NCBI RefSeq assembly: GCF_003815915.1
Contig: NZ_CP033929.1
Coordinates: 2,852,001-2,916,000 of the forward strand
Reading direction: 5' to 3'
Length of the DNA stretch: 64,000 nucleotides
Source of the DNA: Chryseobacterium indoltheticum
GTDB lineage: Bacteria; Bacteroidota; Bacteroidia; Flavobacteriales; Weeksellaceae
Shown here one piece after another: positions 27,269 through 35,339 of the stretch; positions within the stretch are counted from its first letter, which is position 1; the number at the start of each line of letters is the position of its first letter. The notes beneath the pieces were generated by a model. The model worked only from the letters and a program-made list of their open reading frames with translations, had not been told where the DNA came from and ran no database searches. A program made the position numbers and the translations under genes.

Positions 27269-27484
27269 TTATCGTGCTACGACTGTACCGTTAAATGGAA
27301 TATTTGTCTCAATAACGATTTCATTAGGTAGATCACGTGTTGGTACTAATACTACATTCTTTTCCCCATTCTCTTCGATCTCATAAACTTGCGTGATTAA
27401 GTGTCCCTGTTCTTCCTTTTGAAACCTAATTTCAAAACCTCCTTCAATTGCGACCCAATCATCCTTTTTAAATTCAAAATTCAT
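27269..27484 (-). CDS. 71-residue protein carried by the mobile element, unknown function
   Basis: A small acidic protein (MNFEFKKDDWVAIEGG start, then strand-like ITQVYEIEENGEKNVVLV and IVIETNIPFNGTVVAR). It looks like a small all-beta or SH3-like fold, but no family is recognised. It is the only gene in the element and has its own terminator, so it appears to be expressed cargo. A direct repeat of GACATTTTGTTTT at 27519 and 27541 lies upstream and overlaps the element's right end. Confidence 0.55.
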   Translation of the reverse strand: MNFEFKKDDWVAIEGGFEIRFQKEEQGHLITQVYEIEENGEKNVVLVPTRDLPNEIVIETNIPFNGTVVAR

Positions 27485-28255
27485 ACAATATTATTTTTTG
27501 CTAATATAAATTATTTTTGACATTTTGTTTTAAATTTATGGACATTTTGTTTTGGCGATTATAATTCTTTAAGAATAGAATCTTTAACCCAAAAATTCAT
27601 TCCTCCTTATTTAAGTCAATTTTCTGATTCAGAATATGAAAATAAAATGGAAAATCTCTACTTCAGATTTCAGAAACGTTGTGAATATTTCAGAGATTAT
27701 TTGCAAATAATAAGTCCTCCACAAGGTGAAAAATTGGATGAAGCTAAATGCAAGACCTGAAATTAAAGTATCTGATAAAGAAATTAATCAATTTAAAAAC
27801 AATTCAAATTTTTACTATTTTGAATATTCTGGAGAAAAAACGTTGGTAAATACAGACAAAAAATATTGGACAGAAATTTTTGAAGATGGAACGAGCTCAA
27901 AATTACTTTATACATGGCTAGGTAAAAACAAATTCGAATTAGAATTTATTGAAAGTAATAACAACACAAGAAAGAACTTTAGTAAAAAAGGAGATAAATA
28001 TTTTTATGAAATAATAAATAAAGAAAGCAATTATTATTGGGTTATTGTAGAAATTCCTGGGCAATCTGAAATTTTAAAATTTAAGTTATTTAACGAAAAA
28101 TTAAACTTTCTTCATTAATTAAAATCTTGGTAAAGATAAACTTTGTCGCAATAAAAGCTGATACTTAAAAGAATCTGAAGATTGTTCTGATATAGCAAAA
28201 TTAAAAAGAGTTTTTACACAACTTTAAACAGGCTTTTAAAATAACACAATCCTTA

Positions 28256-28517
28256 TTTAACCTGACTTCGGGTTAAGCAACAATAGTAAATTATTAACTT
28301 TGAGTCCATTATATATTTAATTCAAAAGGTGAATTTTATCCATTTATAAAGTAAGCAAAGAAGAATTAACAAGTTGATTTTTAATACATTTGCTCAAGCT
28401 TTGCGAAGCAAATTTATTTGCCTTTGCTTTCTAAAATAGAAAGTTTAATTATAAAATCTTTGCGTTTAATAATTTAAAAAATATTATCAAAATCTCTTAT
28501 CCCGAACTGAGGTTATT
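28256..28517. repeat. MITE-like repeat, copy X (complete)
   Basis: Ends are imperfect 22-base inverted repeats (28256-28277 and 28496-28517; 17 of 22 match; core TTCGGG). The interior (from 28330) is shared with copy Y at 35340-35532, including CAAGCTTTGCGAAGCAAATT and AAATCTTTGCGTTTAAT. No coding potential. Confidence 0.65.
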
Positions 28518-28538
28518 CAATATTCTCAGATAGTAATT

Positions 28539-28748
28539 GAATATTCAAGTTAAATGTTTTTACATTCTTCCATTCTGAAACAATATTGCCACGATGTAAA
28601 ATTATATTCTTGTAATGTTAAACAATATTGGCACGATGTAAAGTTATATTCTTGTATTGCTAAACTACATTCTCGCCTTGTAAAGTTATATTTTTGAAAT
28701 GCAAATGAATATGGGAGCATTGTGAACTAATATTCTTCCATTGTAATC
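28539..28748. repeat. 21-bp periodic array, nine or ten units
   Basis: Exact 21-base units run from 28560 to 28748, with weaker units back to 28539. Two unit types alternate at first, for example CAATATTGGCACGATGTAAAG and TTATATTCTTGTATTGCTAAA differ yet share xxATATTxTxGxxxTGTAAAx. Adjacent 42-base pairs are nearly identical near 28581-28664, and later units are more diverged. The array ends one base before the acyl-CoA dehydrogenase-like stop. On the minus strand a 56-codon frame (28720-28550) reads heptads such as xTxQEYN, with stops at both ends; a real gene is doubtful. Confidence 0.75.
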
Positions 28749-28749
28749 A

Positions 28750-29760
28750 TTAAAACTCCCTCCTAAAATTAGAATGCTGCGTTGCCGTAAAATAATCACA
28801 GAAAACCTGATAAACCGCAGAATCAATATGACTTGCTTTAATTCCTAACTGAATATAAATCTGCAAAATCTGATGCGATAAATTGTCTACCAAATCTGAA
28901 GAATAATCATGAATTTCTGATTGTTTTTCCGGAGTTATTGCTTTAGACTCATTCAGTAAACCTTCAACTTCGTCAGCAAACTCAATCACTTTTACCATCG
29001 CTTTGTTTATTTTTTCATTGAAAAATTTTAAGTCTAAATATGGTCGTATTTTAATTGCTTCTTCAGAAAAATGAGAAGCCATCCCAAGATAATTGACCAA
29101 TAAAGTTAAATCTGCAAAAATTCTGAATGGGATTTTATCAATCGCATCACCAGTAAAAAATTCATCGTAAATAAAACTGTAATCTTCCGTGACTTTTATA
29201 TTTTCAACTTTAAAAGAATACGTTCCGGTTGCTTTCATTCCCATCGATTTCCAGTTTGGAATTATCTCAGCCTGATTTTTAGAAATAACAAAAGATCTGA
29301 TCAATTCATTTCCTGATTCATCAAGCAAAGGATTTCCATTTTCCGTCAATCTCGCATTTAAAGTAAAATGACTTAAATGTGGCGCTCCAGTTGCAAAATG
29401 CCAAAGTCCGTTAATCAGAAAAGTTCCATCAGTTTGCTTTTCTGCAGTTCCACCAATCATTCCACTTCCTCCAAAACAGGTTTTGGGATTAGAAAAAAGT
29501 TCTTTCGCAATATTGGGTTTTAAATTTCTTGAGAAAAAGTTGGCGCCCGAACATAATGTCAACATCCAGCCTAAACTTCCATCTATTTTTGACCAATCAA
29601 AAAGGAGTTTCAAACCTTGATTTAAGCGTAATCCCAATCCGCCATACACTTTCGGAACCCAGATCTGAAGCAATCTTTCCTCATGAATCTGATCAATAAT
29701 TAATTGCGGAACTTCAAAAGCTCCATGCATTTTCATTCTTATTTCTTTAGGTGTAAACAT
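28750..29760 (-). CDS. Acyl-CoA dehydrogenase-like flavoprotein
   Basis: 336 residues with the acyl-CoA dehydrogenase fold: an N-terminal helical part (VPKVYGGLGLRL), a middle beta domain (CFGGSGMIGGTAEKQTDGTFLINGLWHFATGAPHLSHF) and a helical C-terminal part. The middle domain resembles the flavin-dependent monooxygenase/DszC-like subgroup more than fatty-acid enzymes, and the usual catalytic Glu region is not evident. Substrate unknown. It is flanked on both sides by repeat DNA. The start could be the ATG at 29760 or one nine or eleven codons later. Confidence 0.75.
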   Translation of the reverse strand: MFTPKEIRMKMHGAFEVPQLIIDQIHEERLLQIWVPKVYGGLGLRLNQGLKLLFDWSKIDGSLGWMLTLCSGANFFSRNLKPNIAKELFSNPKTCFGGSGMIGGTAEKQTDGTFLINGLWHFATGAPHLSHFTLNARLTENGNPLLDESGNELIRSFVISKNQAEIIPNWKSMGMKATGTYSFKVENIKVTEDYSFIYDEFFTGDAIDKIPFRIFADLTLLVNYLGMASHFSEEAIKIRPYLDLKFFNEKINKAMVKVIEFADEVEGLLNESKAITPEKQSEIHDYSSDLVDNLSHQILQIYIQLGIKASHIDSAVYQVFCDYFTATQHSNFRREF

Positions 29761-29873
29761 ACCTTTTATCTATTTCTGAATAATTAAAAAGATTATTTTT
29801 AAATCAAAATGGCACTTTATAATCCTTATTATTTCAACGCAAAGTTTTATTTCTGTTGTTATAATTTAAGGGA

Positions 29874-30026
29874 CAAAGAATAATCAATAAAATTGATTCA
29901 AAGCATATGTTTTCAAGCTTCATCAGCGACTTGTCGCCATCTTTGCTCCTTAAAATATTAATCTCAAAAATTAAAATCTTTGCGTTTTAATCCACAACAT
30001 CAGATTAAGTCGCTGCAACCGATTTA
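29874..30026. repeat. 153-bp perfect direct duplication, copy 1
   Basis: Identical by eye to 30132-30284. It ends with the last codons and stop of the pnuT gene, here without the rest of the gene. The similarity continues upstream at lower identity to about 29817, including CAACGCAAAG. Confidence 0.85.
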
Positions 30027-30131
30027 CTGTAACATACCTTTTAGCTACAATTAACTTCATTAAAGTGGAATCTTATAATTCTTACTTTTTCAACGCAAAG
30101 CTTTACTTCTGTCCGTTTATTATTTAAGAGG

Positions 30132-30284
30132 CAAAGAATAATCAATAAAATTGATTCAAAGCATATGTTTTCAAGCTTCATCAGCGACTTGTCGCCATCT
30201 TTGCTCCTTAAAATATTAATCTCAAAAATTAAAATCTTTGCGTTTTAATCCACAACATCAGATTAAGTCGCTGCAACCGATTTA
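30132..30284. repeat. 153-bp perfect direct duplication, copy 2 (original, overlapping pnuT)
   Basis: This copy includes the genuine 3' end of pnuT (30263-30284). It also contains the inverted words CAACGCAAAG (upstream, 30091) and CTTTGCGTT (30236), which bound a MITE-like unit. Confidence 0.85.
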
Positions 30285-30859
30285 GTTTTAATGATTTTTC
30301 GCCATTCCAAATAACCGGAAATTGCAACAATAAACAAGAAAGCCGTCAAAACTGCATACAAATAAAGACCTTTATGAATCAACAACGGAATTGCAATGAT
30401 GTTACTGATATTAAGTAAAACCCAGTTTTCAATTTTTCTCCGAGCCATCAACCACATTCCTGCCCATGCAAAAGCACTGACTAAAGAATCCAAAATTGGA
30501 ACATCAGAATCTGTAAAATTCGTCAGGAAAAAACAGAAAACAGCAAATGTTCCAAGTACGATTCCTGCAGTAATTAATTTTTCATTTTTGGTGGTTTCGG
30601 AAATGGTGGTTTCAGACTTTCGTTTTCCAAACTTCCAGTACAGCCATCCGTAAATACTCATTACCAGATAGTAAAGATTAAGTGTAAACTCGGCGTAGAG
30701 TTTAGATTGAATCATCACATAAAGTGTTAATGAAATTCCGGCAATACCAAAAAGATAATTATTCGAATTGTTTTTTCTTGCCAATAAAACCTGAAATACT
30801 GAAAAGAAGACACCAAGCCATTCTTGCCATGTTGTCTGTTGTAAAATGTCCTGCATCAA
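30263..30859 (-). CDS. pnuT: PnuC-family vitamin transporter, predicted thiamine transporter PnuT
   Basis: 198-residue membrane protein with six to seven TM segments of the PnuC (SemiSWEET-like) family: WQEWLGVFFSVFQVLLARKNNSNNYLFGIAG near the N-terminus, NLYYLVMSIYGWLYWKFG in the middle and AWAGMWLMARRKIENWVLLNISNIIAIPLL later. PnuC carries nicotinamide riboside and PnuT thiamine. The TPP riboswitch immediately upstream points to thiamine. No thiamine kinase is adjacent. The 3' end is duplicated downstream. Confidence 0.85.
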   Translation of the reverse strand: MMQDILQQTTWQEWLGVFFSVFQVLLARKNNSNNYLFGIAGISLTLYVMIQSKLYAEFTLNLYYLVMSIYGWLYWKFGKRKSETTISETTKNEKLITAGIVLGTFAVFCFFLTNFTDSDVPILDSLVSAFAWAGMWLMARRKIENWVLLNISNIIAIPLLIHKGLYLYAVLTAFLFIVAISGYLEWRKIIKTKSVAAT

Positions 30860-30897
30860 ATTAACTTAAATAAAATTAAATGATGAGATGATAAATC

Positions 30898-30982
30898 AAA
30901 ATTCCCTACGCTGGAATTACCCAGATCAGGTGTGGAAAATTTTCCCGGGTATCATCTCAGCCGCAATTTGCAGCACCCCATT
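30898..30982 (-). promoter_or_regulatory. TPP riboswitch (THI box)
   Basis: On the minus strand the conserved blocks are in order: GGGGTGC, GCGGCTGAGATGATACCC, then ACCTGATCTGGGTAATTCC and CAGCGTAGGGAA. These are the pyrimidine-sensing CTGAGA and the pyrophosphate-sensing ACCTGATCTGG elements. It ends about 40 bases before the pnuT start, so translational or transcriptional control by thiamine pyrophosphate is expected. Confidence 0.93.
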
Positions 30983-31127
30983 GATGGCGCAAAATTGATG
31001 TTTTAAAATGACATTAAAAAATATTTACTAATTTTTATTACAAAAAATTGAGACCAGAAATCTGTTTTAAAAAAGGTTCTCGCAGATTGAGCTAATTAGG
31101 TAGATTAATTTAACCTTTTGCAGAAAG

Positions 31128-31153
31128 TTTGTCATGCTGAAAGCATCTCAGCA
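31128..31153. repeat. Short hairpin word in the 370-base gap
   Basis: GTCATGCTGAAAGCATCTCAG contains a GCTGA/TCAGC stem and resembles small dispersed flavobacterial intergenic words. Apart from this and the riboswitch, the 30860-31230 gap holds nothing I can support. Confidence 0.3.
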
Positions 31154-31230
31154 TTGATAAAATCATTTCGTACATCAGCAGTCGTTTACAAACGGATATT
31201 TCGTACCTTTAAATCTCAAATAAATTTATT

Positions 31231-31827
31231 GTGAAAAAAACTTTCAAAAGAACACTCAGAGTATCAAAATATGTAATTTATAAAGAAACACTTGTTGATT
31301 ATAAAGAATTTTTTTGGTCTTTTCTAGGTGCCTTTTTCGGAATCGGACTGATTGCTTTTCTGCAATCTCACTATTTGTTGCAGCAGGAAAATGTATTTTT
31401 GATAGGTTCATTTGGCGCCTCAAGTGTTTTAATCTACGGAGCCATTCAAAGTCCGTTGGCTCAACCAAGAAATCTTGTCGGCGGTCATGTCATTTCAGCT
31501 ATCGTTGGAGTTACCGTTTACCAGATTGTTCCGGATATTTTATGGCTTTCGGCGCCTTTGGCTGTTGCTTTTTCCATCATTTTGATGCAGTACACCAAAA
31601 CTTTGCATCCGCCGGGTGGCGCAACTGCATTAATTGCCGTAACATCTCCCGGAAAAATTGCTGATCTTGGATATTGGTATGTACTATCTCCTGTTTTGTC
31701 GGGCTGTATTATTTTACTTTTAGTAGCTTTATTTTTTAATAATATCACCAAAAACAGAAGTTACCCTACAAGTTCGAGATGGAAGAGACTTTTACATAAA
31801 AAACACAAACACAGTTTGAAAAATTAA
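31231..31827 (+). CDS. HPP family integral membrane protein
   Basis: 198 residues with four to five TM helices and the family's name-giving HPP motif in TLHPPGGATALIAV. Some HPP proteins in cyanobacteria and plants transport nitrite; for bacterial members the substrate is unknown. GTG start at 31231, preceded by an AT-rich leader. Followed after 5 bases by a small zinc-finger-like gene, likely cotranscribed. Confidence 0.85.
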   Translation: MKKTFKRTLRVSKYVIYKETLVDYKEFFWSFLGAFFGIGLIAFLQSHYLLQQENVFLIGSFGASSVLIYGAIQSPLAQPRNLVGGHVISAIVGVTVYQIVPDILWLSAPLAVAFSIILMQYTKTLHPPGGATALIAVTSPGKIADLGYWYVLSPVLSGCIILLLVALFFNNITKNRSYPTSSRWKRLLHKKHKHSLKN

Positions 31828-31832
31828 AGAAT

Positions 31833-32177
31833 ATGGAATGTATAGAATGCGGTGAAAAAATCATTGGCAGATCCGATAAAAAATTCTGCAATGATGCCTG
31901 TAGAAATGCTTACAACAATAAGCAGAACAAAGATTCGAGCAACCTGATGCGGAATGTTAACAATAAACTCCGTAAAAACTACCGTATTCTGAATGAAATA
32001 AATATCGACGGAAAAACTAAAATCCCAAAATCTAAACTCGATGGCTTAGGTTTTGATTTTAATTATTTTACAAATATTAAAGTGTATAAAAACGGCTCAG
32101 AATATAAATTTATTTATGATCACGGCTATAAAATTCTTGAAGAAGATTACGTTTTAATTGTAAAAAATCAGTTTTGA
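31833..32177 (+). CDS. Small zinc-ribbon-type protein
   Basis: 114 residues. The N-terminus has CIECGEKIIG and FCNDACRNAYNN, a CxxC...CxxxC zinc-binding arrangement seen in DUF2116-like small proteins. The rest is basic, then a beta-rich tail (KVYKNGSEYKFIYDHGYK). It could bind nucleic acid or be a stand-alone regulator. It follows the HPP gene by 5 bases; no functional link is known. Confidence 0.7.
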   Translation: MECIECGEKIIGRSDKKFCNDACRNAYNNKQNKDSSNLMRNVNNKLRKNYRILNEINIDGKTKIPKSKLDGLGFDFNYFTNIKVYKNGSEYKFIYDHGYKILEEDYVLIVKNQF

Positions 32178-32200
32178 TACATGATAAAATTCAAATATAA

Positions 32201-32346
32201 TTTTAACCGCAAAAGAATCAAAAGAAATGATTGAAAAAGAGACATTCAGAAGTTTGCAAAATGTAAAATTTTCATTTATTGTTGTTTTGTTAGCTTTTAA
32301 ATAGCGAATTCCGTCATAAAATTTTTTGTTGCTTTTGCGGTTAAAA
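32201..32346. repeat. 146-bp element with perfect 15-bp inverted ends
   Basis: TTTTAACCGCAAAAG at 32201-32215 is perfectly inverted at 32332-32346. The family resemblance to the other CGCAAAG-bounded intergenic repeats is clear. No gene inside. Confidence 0.7.
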
Positions 32347-32381
32347 AATATCAAGTATTAAAAAAAATAATGTAAAAAAGC

Positions 32382-33338
32382 ATGATGAAAGAAATTGTAT
32401 TAATCACCGGCGCAAGCGGAGCCATTGCAAAGGTGCTTTCCAAAAAAATCGAAAAAGATTATACGATACGTTTTTTAACCCGCAAAAAGAAAGCCGAAAA
32501 CGAATTTGAATGGGATCTAAACAATAACACGATAGATGAACAGGCATTCGAAAATGTAAGTCACATTATTCATCTAGCAGGAGCCAATATTTCTGAAAAA
32601 CGCTGGACAGAAGAGCGAAAAAAAGAACTGATCGACAGCCGGGTAAACTCTGCAAAATTGATTTTAAATACGCTTAAAAACAAAAATATAAAGCTAAAAT
32701 CTTTCATTTCTGCTTCAGGAATTAATTTTTACGGAATTAAAACAACAGATAAAATATTCGCAGAAAATGATCCTGCAGGAAACGATTTTCTAAGTAAAGT
32801 TGTTCAGGTTTGGGAAAAAGCAGCTGATGAATTTACAGAACAAAATGTAGCGGAAAGAGTGGTGAAAGTAAGAACTGCCGTTGTTCTATCTAAAAATGAC
32901 GGTGCTTTAGCGAAAATGATAACACCTATCAAATTTGGAATTGGTTCACCCATCGGAAGCGGAAAACAATATATGCCCTGGATTCATGTTGATGACATTT
33001 GTGCGATTTATGAATTTGCCTTAAAAAATCCTGAAATTCGGGGTTCTTATAATGCTTCGGCACCGCAGCATACGACTAACGAAAATTTAACACGGATAGC
33101 TGCAAAGATTTTAAAAAAACCTTTATTCATGCCTAACGTACCGGCGTTTGTTTTAAAACTTATGTTTGGTGAGCTTGCCGATATTTTGCTTCAAGGCTCG
33201 AGAGCTTCTTCAGAAAAAATAATAAAAGCTGGTTTTGACTTTAAGTTTCCGGTTTTAGAAGGAGCTTTGGAAGATTTACTAAAAAAAATAATTATTAAAA
33301 GATTGAAATATAATGCAAAAGCCTCATGTAAGTATTGA
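32382..33338 (+). CDS. NAD-dependent epimerase-like protein (TIGR01777 type)
   Basis: 318-residue short-chain dehydrogenase-like protein. The Rossmann motif is [13 protein letters not shown]. The family block [21 protein letters not shown] and the late [16 protein letters not shown] with [13 protein letters not shown] are typical of TIGR01777/YfcH. Biological role unknown. The natural family end seems to be near LEDLLKK; here about 15 extra residues run on and overlap the next gene by 26 bases. Two adjacent start ATGs are possible. Confidence 0.85.
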   Translation: MMKEIVLITGASGAIAKVLSKKIEKDYTIRFLTRKKKAENEFEWDLNNNTIDEQAFENVSHIIHLAGANISEKRWTEERKKELIDSRVNSAKLILNTLKNKNIKLKSFISASGINFYGIKTTDKIFAENDPAGNDFLSKVVQVWEKAADEFTEQNVAERVVKVRTAVVLSKNDGALAKMITPIKFGIGSPIGSGKQYMPWIHVDDICAIYEFALKNPEIRGSYNASAPQHTTNENLTRIAAKILKKPLFMPNVPAFVLKLMFGELADILLQGSRASSEKIIKAGFDFKFPVLEGALEDLLKKIIIKRLKYNAKASCKY

Positions 33339-33894
33339 AAAGACAGAGATTTTATCTGATAACTGGTACACTTTAAAAAAAGTTACTTTTACTATTAAAA
33401 AAGAAAACGGAGACACCGAAACCCAAAGCCGGGAAGCCTATGACAGGGGAAACGGAGCCGTTGTTTTATTGTATAACACTCATTCTAAAAATGTAATTAT
33501 AACGAAGCAATTCCGTCTTCCTACATACATCAACGGAAATCCTACGGGAATGCTGATTGAAGCTTGTGCCGGACTTTTAGACAACGATAATCCTGAAGAT
33601 TGCGTTAAAAGGGAAGCTGAAGAAGAAACGGGTTACAAGATTTCGAAAGTAGAAAAAATATTTGAAGCTTATATGTCTCCCGGATCTGTTACAGAGATTC
33701 TGCATTTTTTTATCGCAGAATATTCTGATGATATGAAAATAAACGATGGCGGCGGACTGGAAGATGAAGGCGAGAACATCGAAGTACTGCAGCTTCCGTT
33801 TGACGAAACACTTTCTATGATTGACAATGGCGAAATAAAAGATGCCAAGACTATCATGCTTTTACAGCATCTTCGCCTGAAAAATATTCTGTAA
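33313..33894 (+). CDS. nudK: NUDIX hydrolase, NudK-like GDP-mannose pyrophosphatase
   Basis: 193 residues, close to E. coli NudK (191). The NUDIX box is [20 protein letters not shown] with a GY end (REAEEETGY). The upstream IEACAGLLD and [18 protein letters not shown] blocks are typical of NudK. It would hydrolyse GDP-mannose or other sugar nucleotides. Its start lies within the tail of the preceding epimerase-like gene, suggesting coupling. Confidence 0.87.
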   Translation: MQKPHVSIEKTEILSDNWYTLKKVTFTIKKENGDTETQSREAYDRGNGAVVLLYNTHSKNVIITKQFRLPTYINGNPTGMLIEACAGLLDNDNPEDCVKREAEEETGYKISKVEKIFEAYMSPGSVTEILHFFIAEYSDDMKINDGGGLEDEGENIEVLQLPFDETLSMIDNGEIKDAKTIMLLQHLRLKNIL

Positions 33895-33920
33895 TATTTA
33901 AACCAAAAATCTAACGTATT

Positions 33921-34493
33921 ATGAAATTTATATTCACAATCGGTCTTTCATTATTGCTATCTGCTAATTTTTTTGCCCAGAAAAATGAAAAGTTGAGCAC
34001 GAAAGATGCCGCTATAATTGAGCATTTTAAAACTGATTATAAAAAGAAAAATTATAAAAAATTTGACGGTAAAATTCTTGTAAAAGAAAATCTGGCACAG
34101 TTTGATAACAAGACCGTTTATTTTGAAAAAGCCGATAAAATCACGACGACGATTCTAAGAGAAGGTCTCATTTATCCACAGCTGTTAACCGACTTCCAAA
34201 TGCAGAAATTCCTGAATGAGACGACAGATAAAACACAGAAAAGATTTTTGAAATTGCAGAAAGATCCAAAAGCTTCTTTTGATGTAAATAATATCAAGTT
34301 TAGTAATACTTCTGAGCTTACATTTCTGACTTCAAATATTAAAACTAAGCGATTTAAAACCTCTGTAAAAGACATCAGATTAAATACAACCTCAACGTAT
34401 CTTTTTGAATTGATGAATGATAAAGCAATAAAAAATATTTCTTTGGAAGAGTTTATTAAAGGGGCGAAACTGACGTATATTGATACTGAATAA
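33921..34493 (+). CDS. Secreted hypothetical protein
   Basis: 190 residues with a clear signal peptide (MKFIFTIGLSLLLSANFFAQ) followed by a lysine-rich soluble domain. No family recognised. Starts 26 bases after nudK on the same strand and may be in the same transcript. Confidence 0.65.
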   Translation: MKFIFTIGLSLLLSANFFAQKNEKLSTKDAAIIEHFKTDYKKKNYKKFDGKILVKENLAQFDNKTVYFEKADKITTTILREGLIYPQLLTDFQMQKFLNETTDKTQKRFLKLQKDPKASFDVNNIKFSNTSELTFLTSNIKTKRFKTSVKDIRLNTTSTYLFELMNDKAIKNISLEEFIKGAKLTYIDTE

Positions 34494-34556
34494 AACACAG
34501 TTTTGATTTTAATTTCAGCTTATAAAATTGAAAAACACAAAAATTGACTATTTCAA

Positions 34557-35315
34557 ATGTTTAATCCAACAAGAAGAAACCGAAATATAGGAACTGAAAA
34601 TCAAGGTTTTGGTCAGGATAATAAATTTAAGATTTCTACACCTTATGGCACGCTGAAATCTTTTTATGAAAGAATTGAGAAATACCAAACAGAAATTAGA
34701 ATTATCAATGAACATGAGTTTTTATTTATTATTGAAGAAACTCGGGAAAACTGTTTTCACTCCTGCTCTGTGAATGATTTAGCAAAAATGATTCAATATA
34801 TTCCCACTGAAGATTATGGAGAGTTGAAATTTATCGTTCTTCGTCAACCCAAAAGAAAAGAAGAAATTATTTCTCCAGTTTGGGGAAGATTAGTATATAG
34901 TTTTGAATTTGAAAACGAATATTTTCCTGCAATAATTTTAGACTCTATTGACTTAAATAAAAAACTAGTCAGGTCTAAAAAACAAACTATTGAAGATCAA
35001 AAAGAATTTGCAAGATTAAAAGAGGATGGGCATTTTTTCATTGAAAATAAAAGAAATTTTGTCTCTGAATTACATTTAGAACCTTCAAGAAACACACAAC
35101 TTTACAGAACATTGCCGCATGAATTCGGACATTATGTTCATTATTTAGAAGTTGTGGAAAGACCTGGAAAAGATGATGAAAATTACAATGCAAAGGAAAA
35201 CAGAGATGATTATTACATGAGTCTTTCAAAAGTTGAAAAAGAAAAATTTGCACATCACTATGCAGAACATTTAAAGCAGAAATTAAAACACGATAAAATA
35301 ATTCCTTTTAATTAA
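34557..35315 (+). CDS. Uncharacterised protein with HEFGH zinc-peptidase-like motif
   Basis: 252 residues. Near residue 186, TLPHEFGHYVHYLEVVE carries HEFGH, the HExxH metallopeptidase motif, with a hydrophobic helix as expected. The rest (FEFENEYFPAIILDS, SPVWGRLVYSF) is not recognised, and a third ligand is uncertain (a downstream HHYAEH is a candidate). No signal peptide, so an intracellular zinc peptidase or a protein of similar fold. It stands just before a repeat (copy Y). Confidence 0.6.
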   Translation: MFNPTRRNRNIGTENQGFGQDNKFKISTPYGTLKSFYERIEKYQTEIRIINEHEFLFIIEETRENCFHSCSVNDLAKMIQYIPTEDYGELKFIVLRQPKRKEEIISPVWGRLVYSFEFENEYFPAIILDSIDLNKKLVRSKKQTIEDQKEFARLKEDGHFFIENKRNFVSELHLEPSRNTQLYRTLPHEFGHYVHYLEVVERPGKDDENYNAKENRDDYYMSLSKVEKEKFAHHYAEHLKQKLKHDKIIPFN

Positions 35316-35339
35316 TATATAACTATGTTTAATACAACC

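Larger units (their letters stand above)
26868..27563. mobile_element. 696-bp non-autonomous mobile element with inverted ends
   Basis: Both 23-base ends read TATA-N6-AAAACAAAA-N-GTC inward (16 of 23 positions identical). The flanks are ATTC at 26864-26867 and 27564-27567, a 4-bp target duplication (5 bp if the shared T is counted). No transposase is encoded. The interior has one small minus-strand gene (27269-27484) and two short hairpins at 27015-27036 and 27225-27248. The 355 bases between 26914 and 27268 hold no gene I can support. IS family not identified. Confidence 0.75.
26734..28118 (+). pseudogene. Secreted-protein gene split by an insertion and a frameshift
   Basis: The ATG at 26734 opens a signal peptide (MKSKILFPLLLFSIFINAQ) and NELDKTDKIIDEMCLNF. 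A foreign 696-bp segment follows from 26868, and the frame stops at 26913. The gene resumes at 27564 as LRIESLTQKFIPPYL and YFRFQKRCEYFRDYL. Removing the segment plus one 4-bp duplicate rejoins the frame exactly (AAT GAT TCT TTA AGA). A second lesion lies near 27729-27733: a run of five A, where one base fewer would join the frame to WMKLNARPEIKVSD and on to the stop at 28118. The restored protein would be about 230 residues. Family not recognised. Confidence 0.8.

Noticed and set aside
28162..28227. Short protein-like stretch (LKESEDCSDIAKLKRVFTQL) after the interrupted gene
   Set aside because: Only 21 codons after an in-frame stop, no start codon; possibly a gene remnant but too short to support.
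28628..28647. TTGGCACGATGTAAAG, resembling a sigma-54 -24 element
   Set aside because: It is part of a repeat unit in the 21-bp array and lacks the -12 element.
28550..28720. 56-residue minus-strand frame with heptads through the 21-bp array
   Set aside because: Stops flank it, it has no start context, and it can be explained as the array read in one frame. Kept only as an observation in the array finding.
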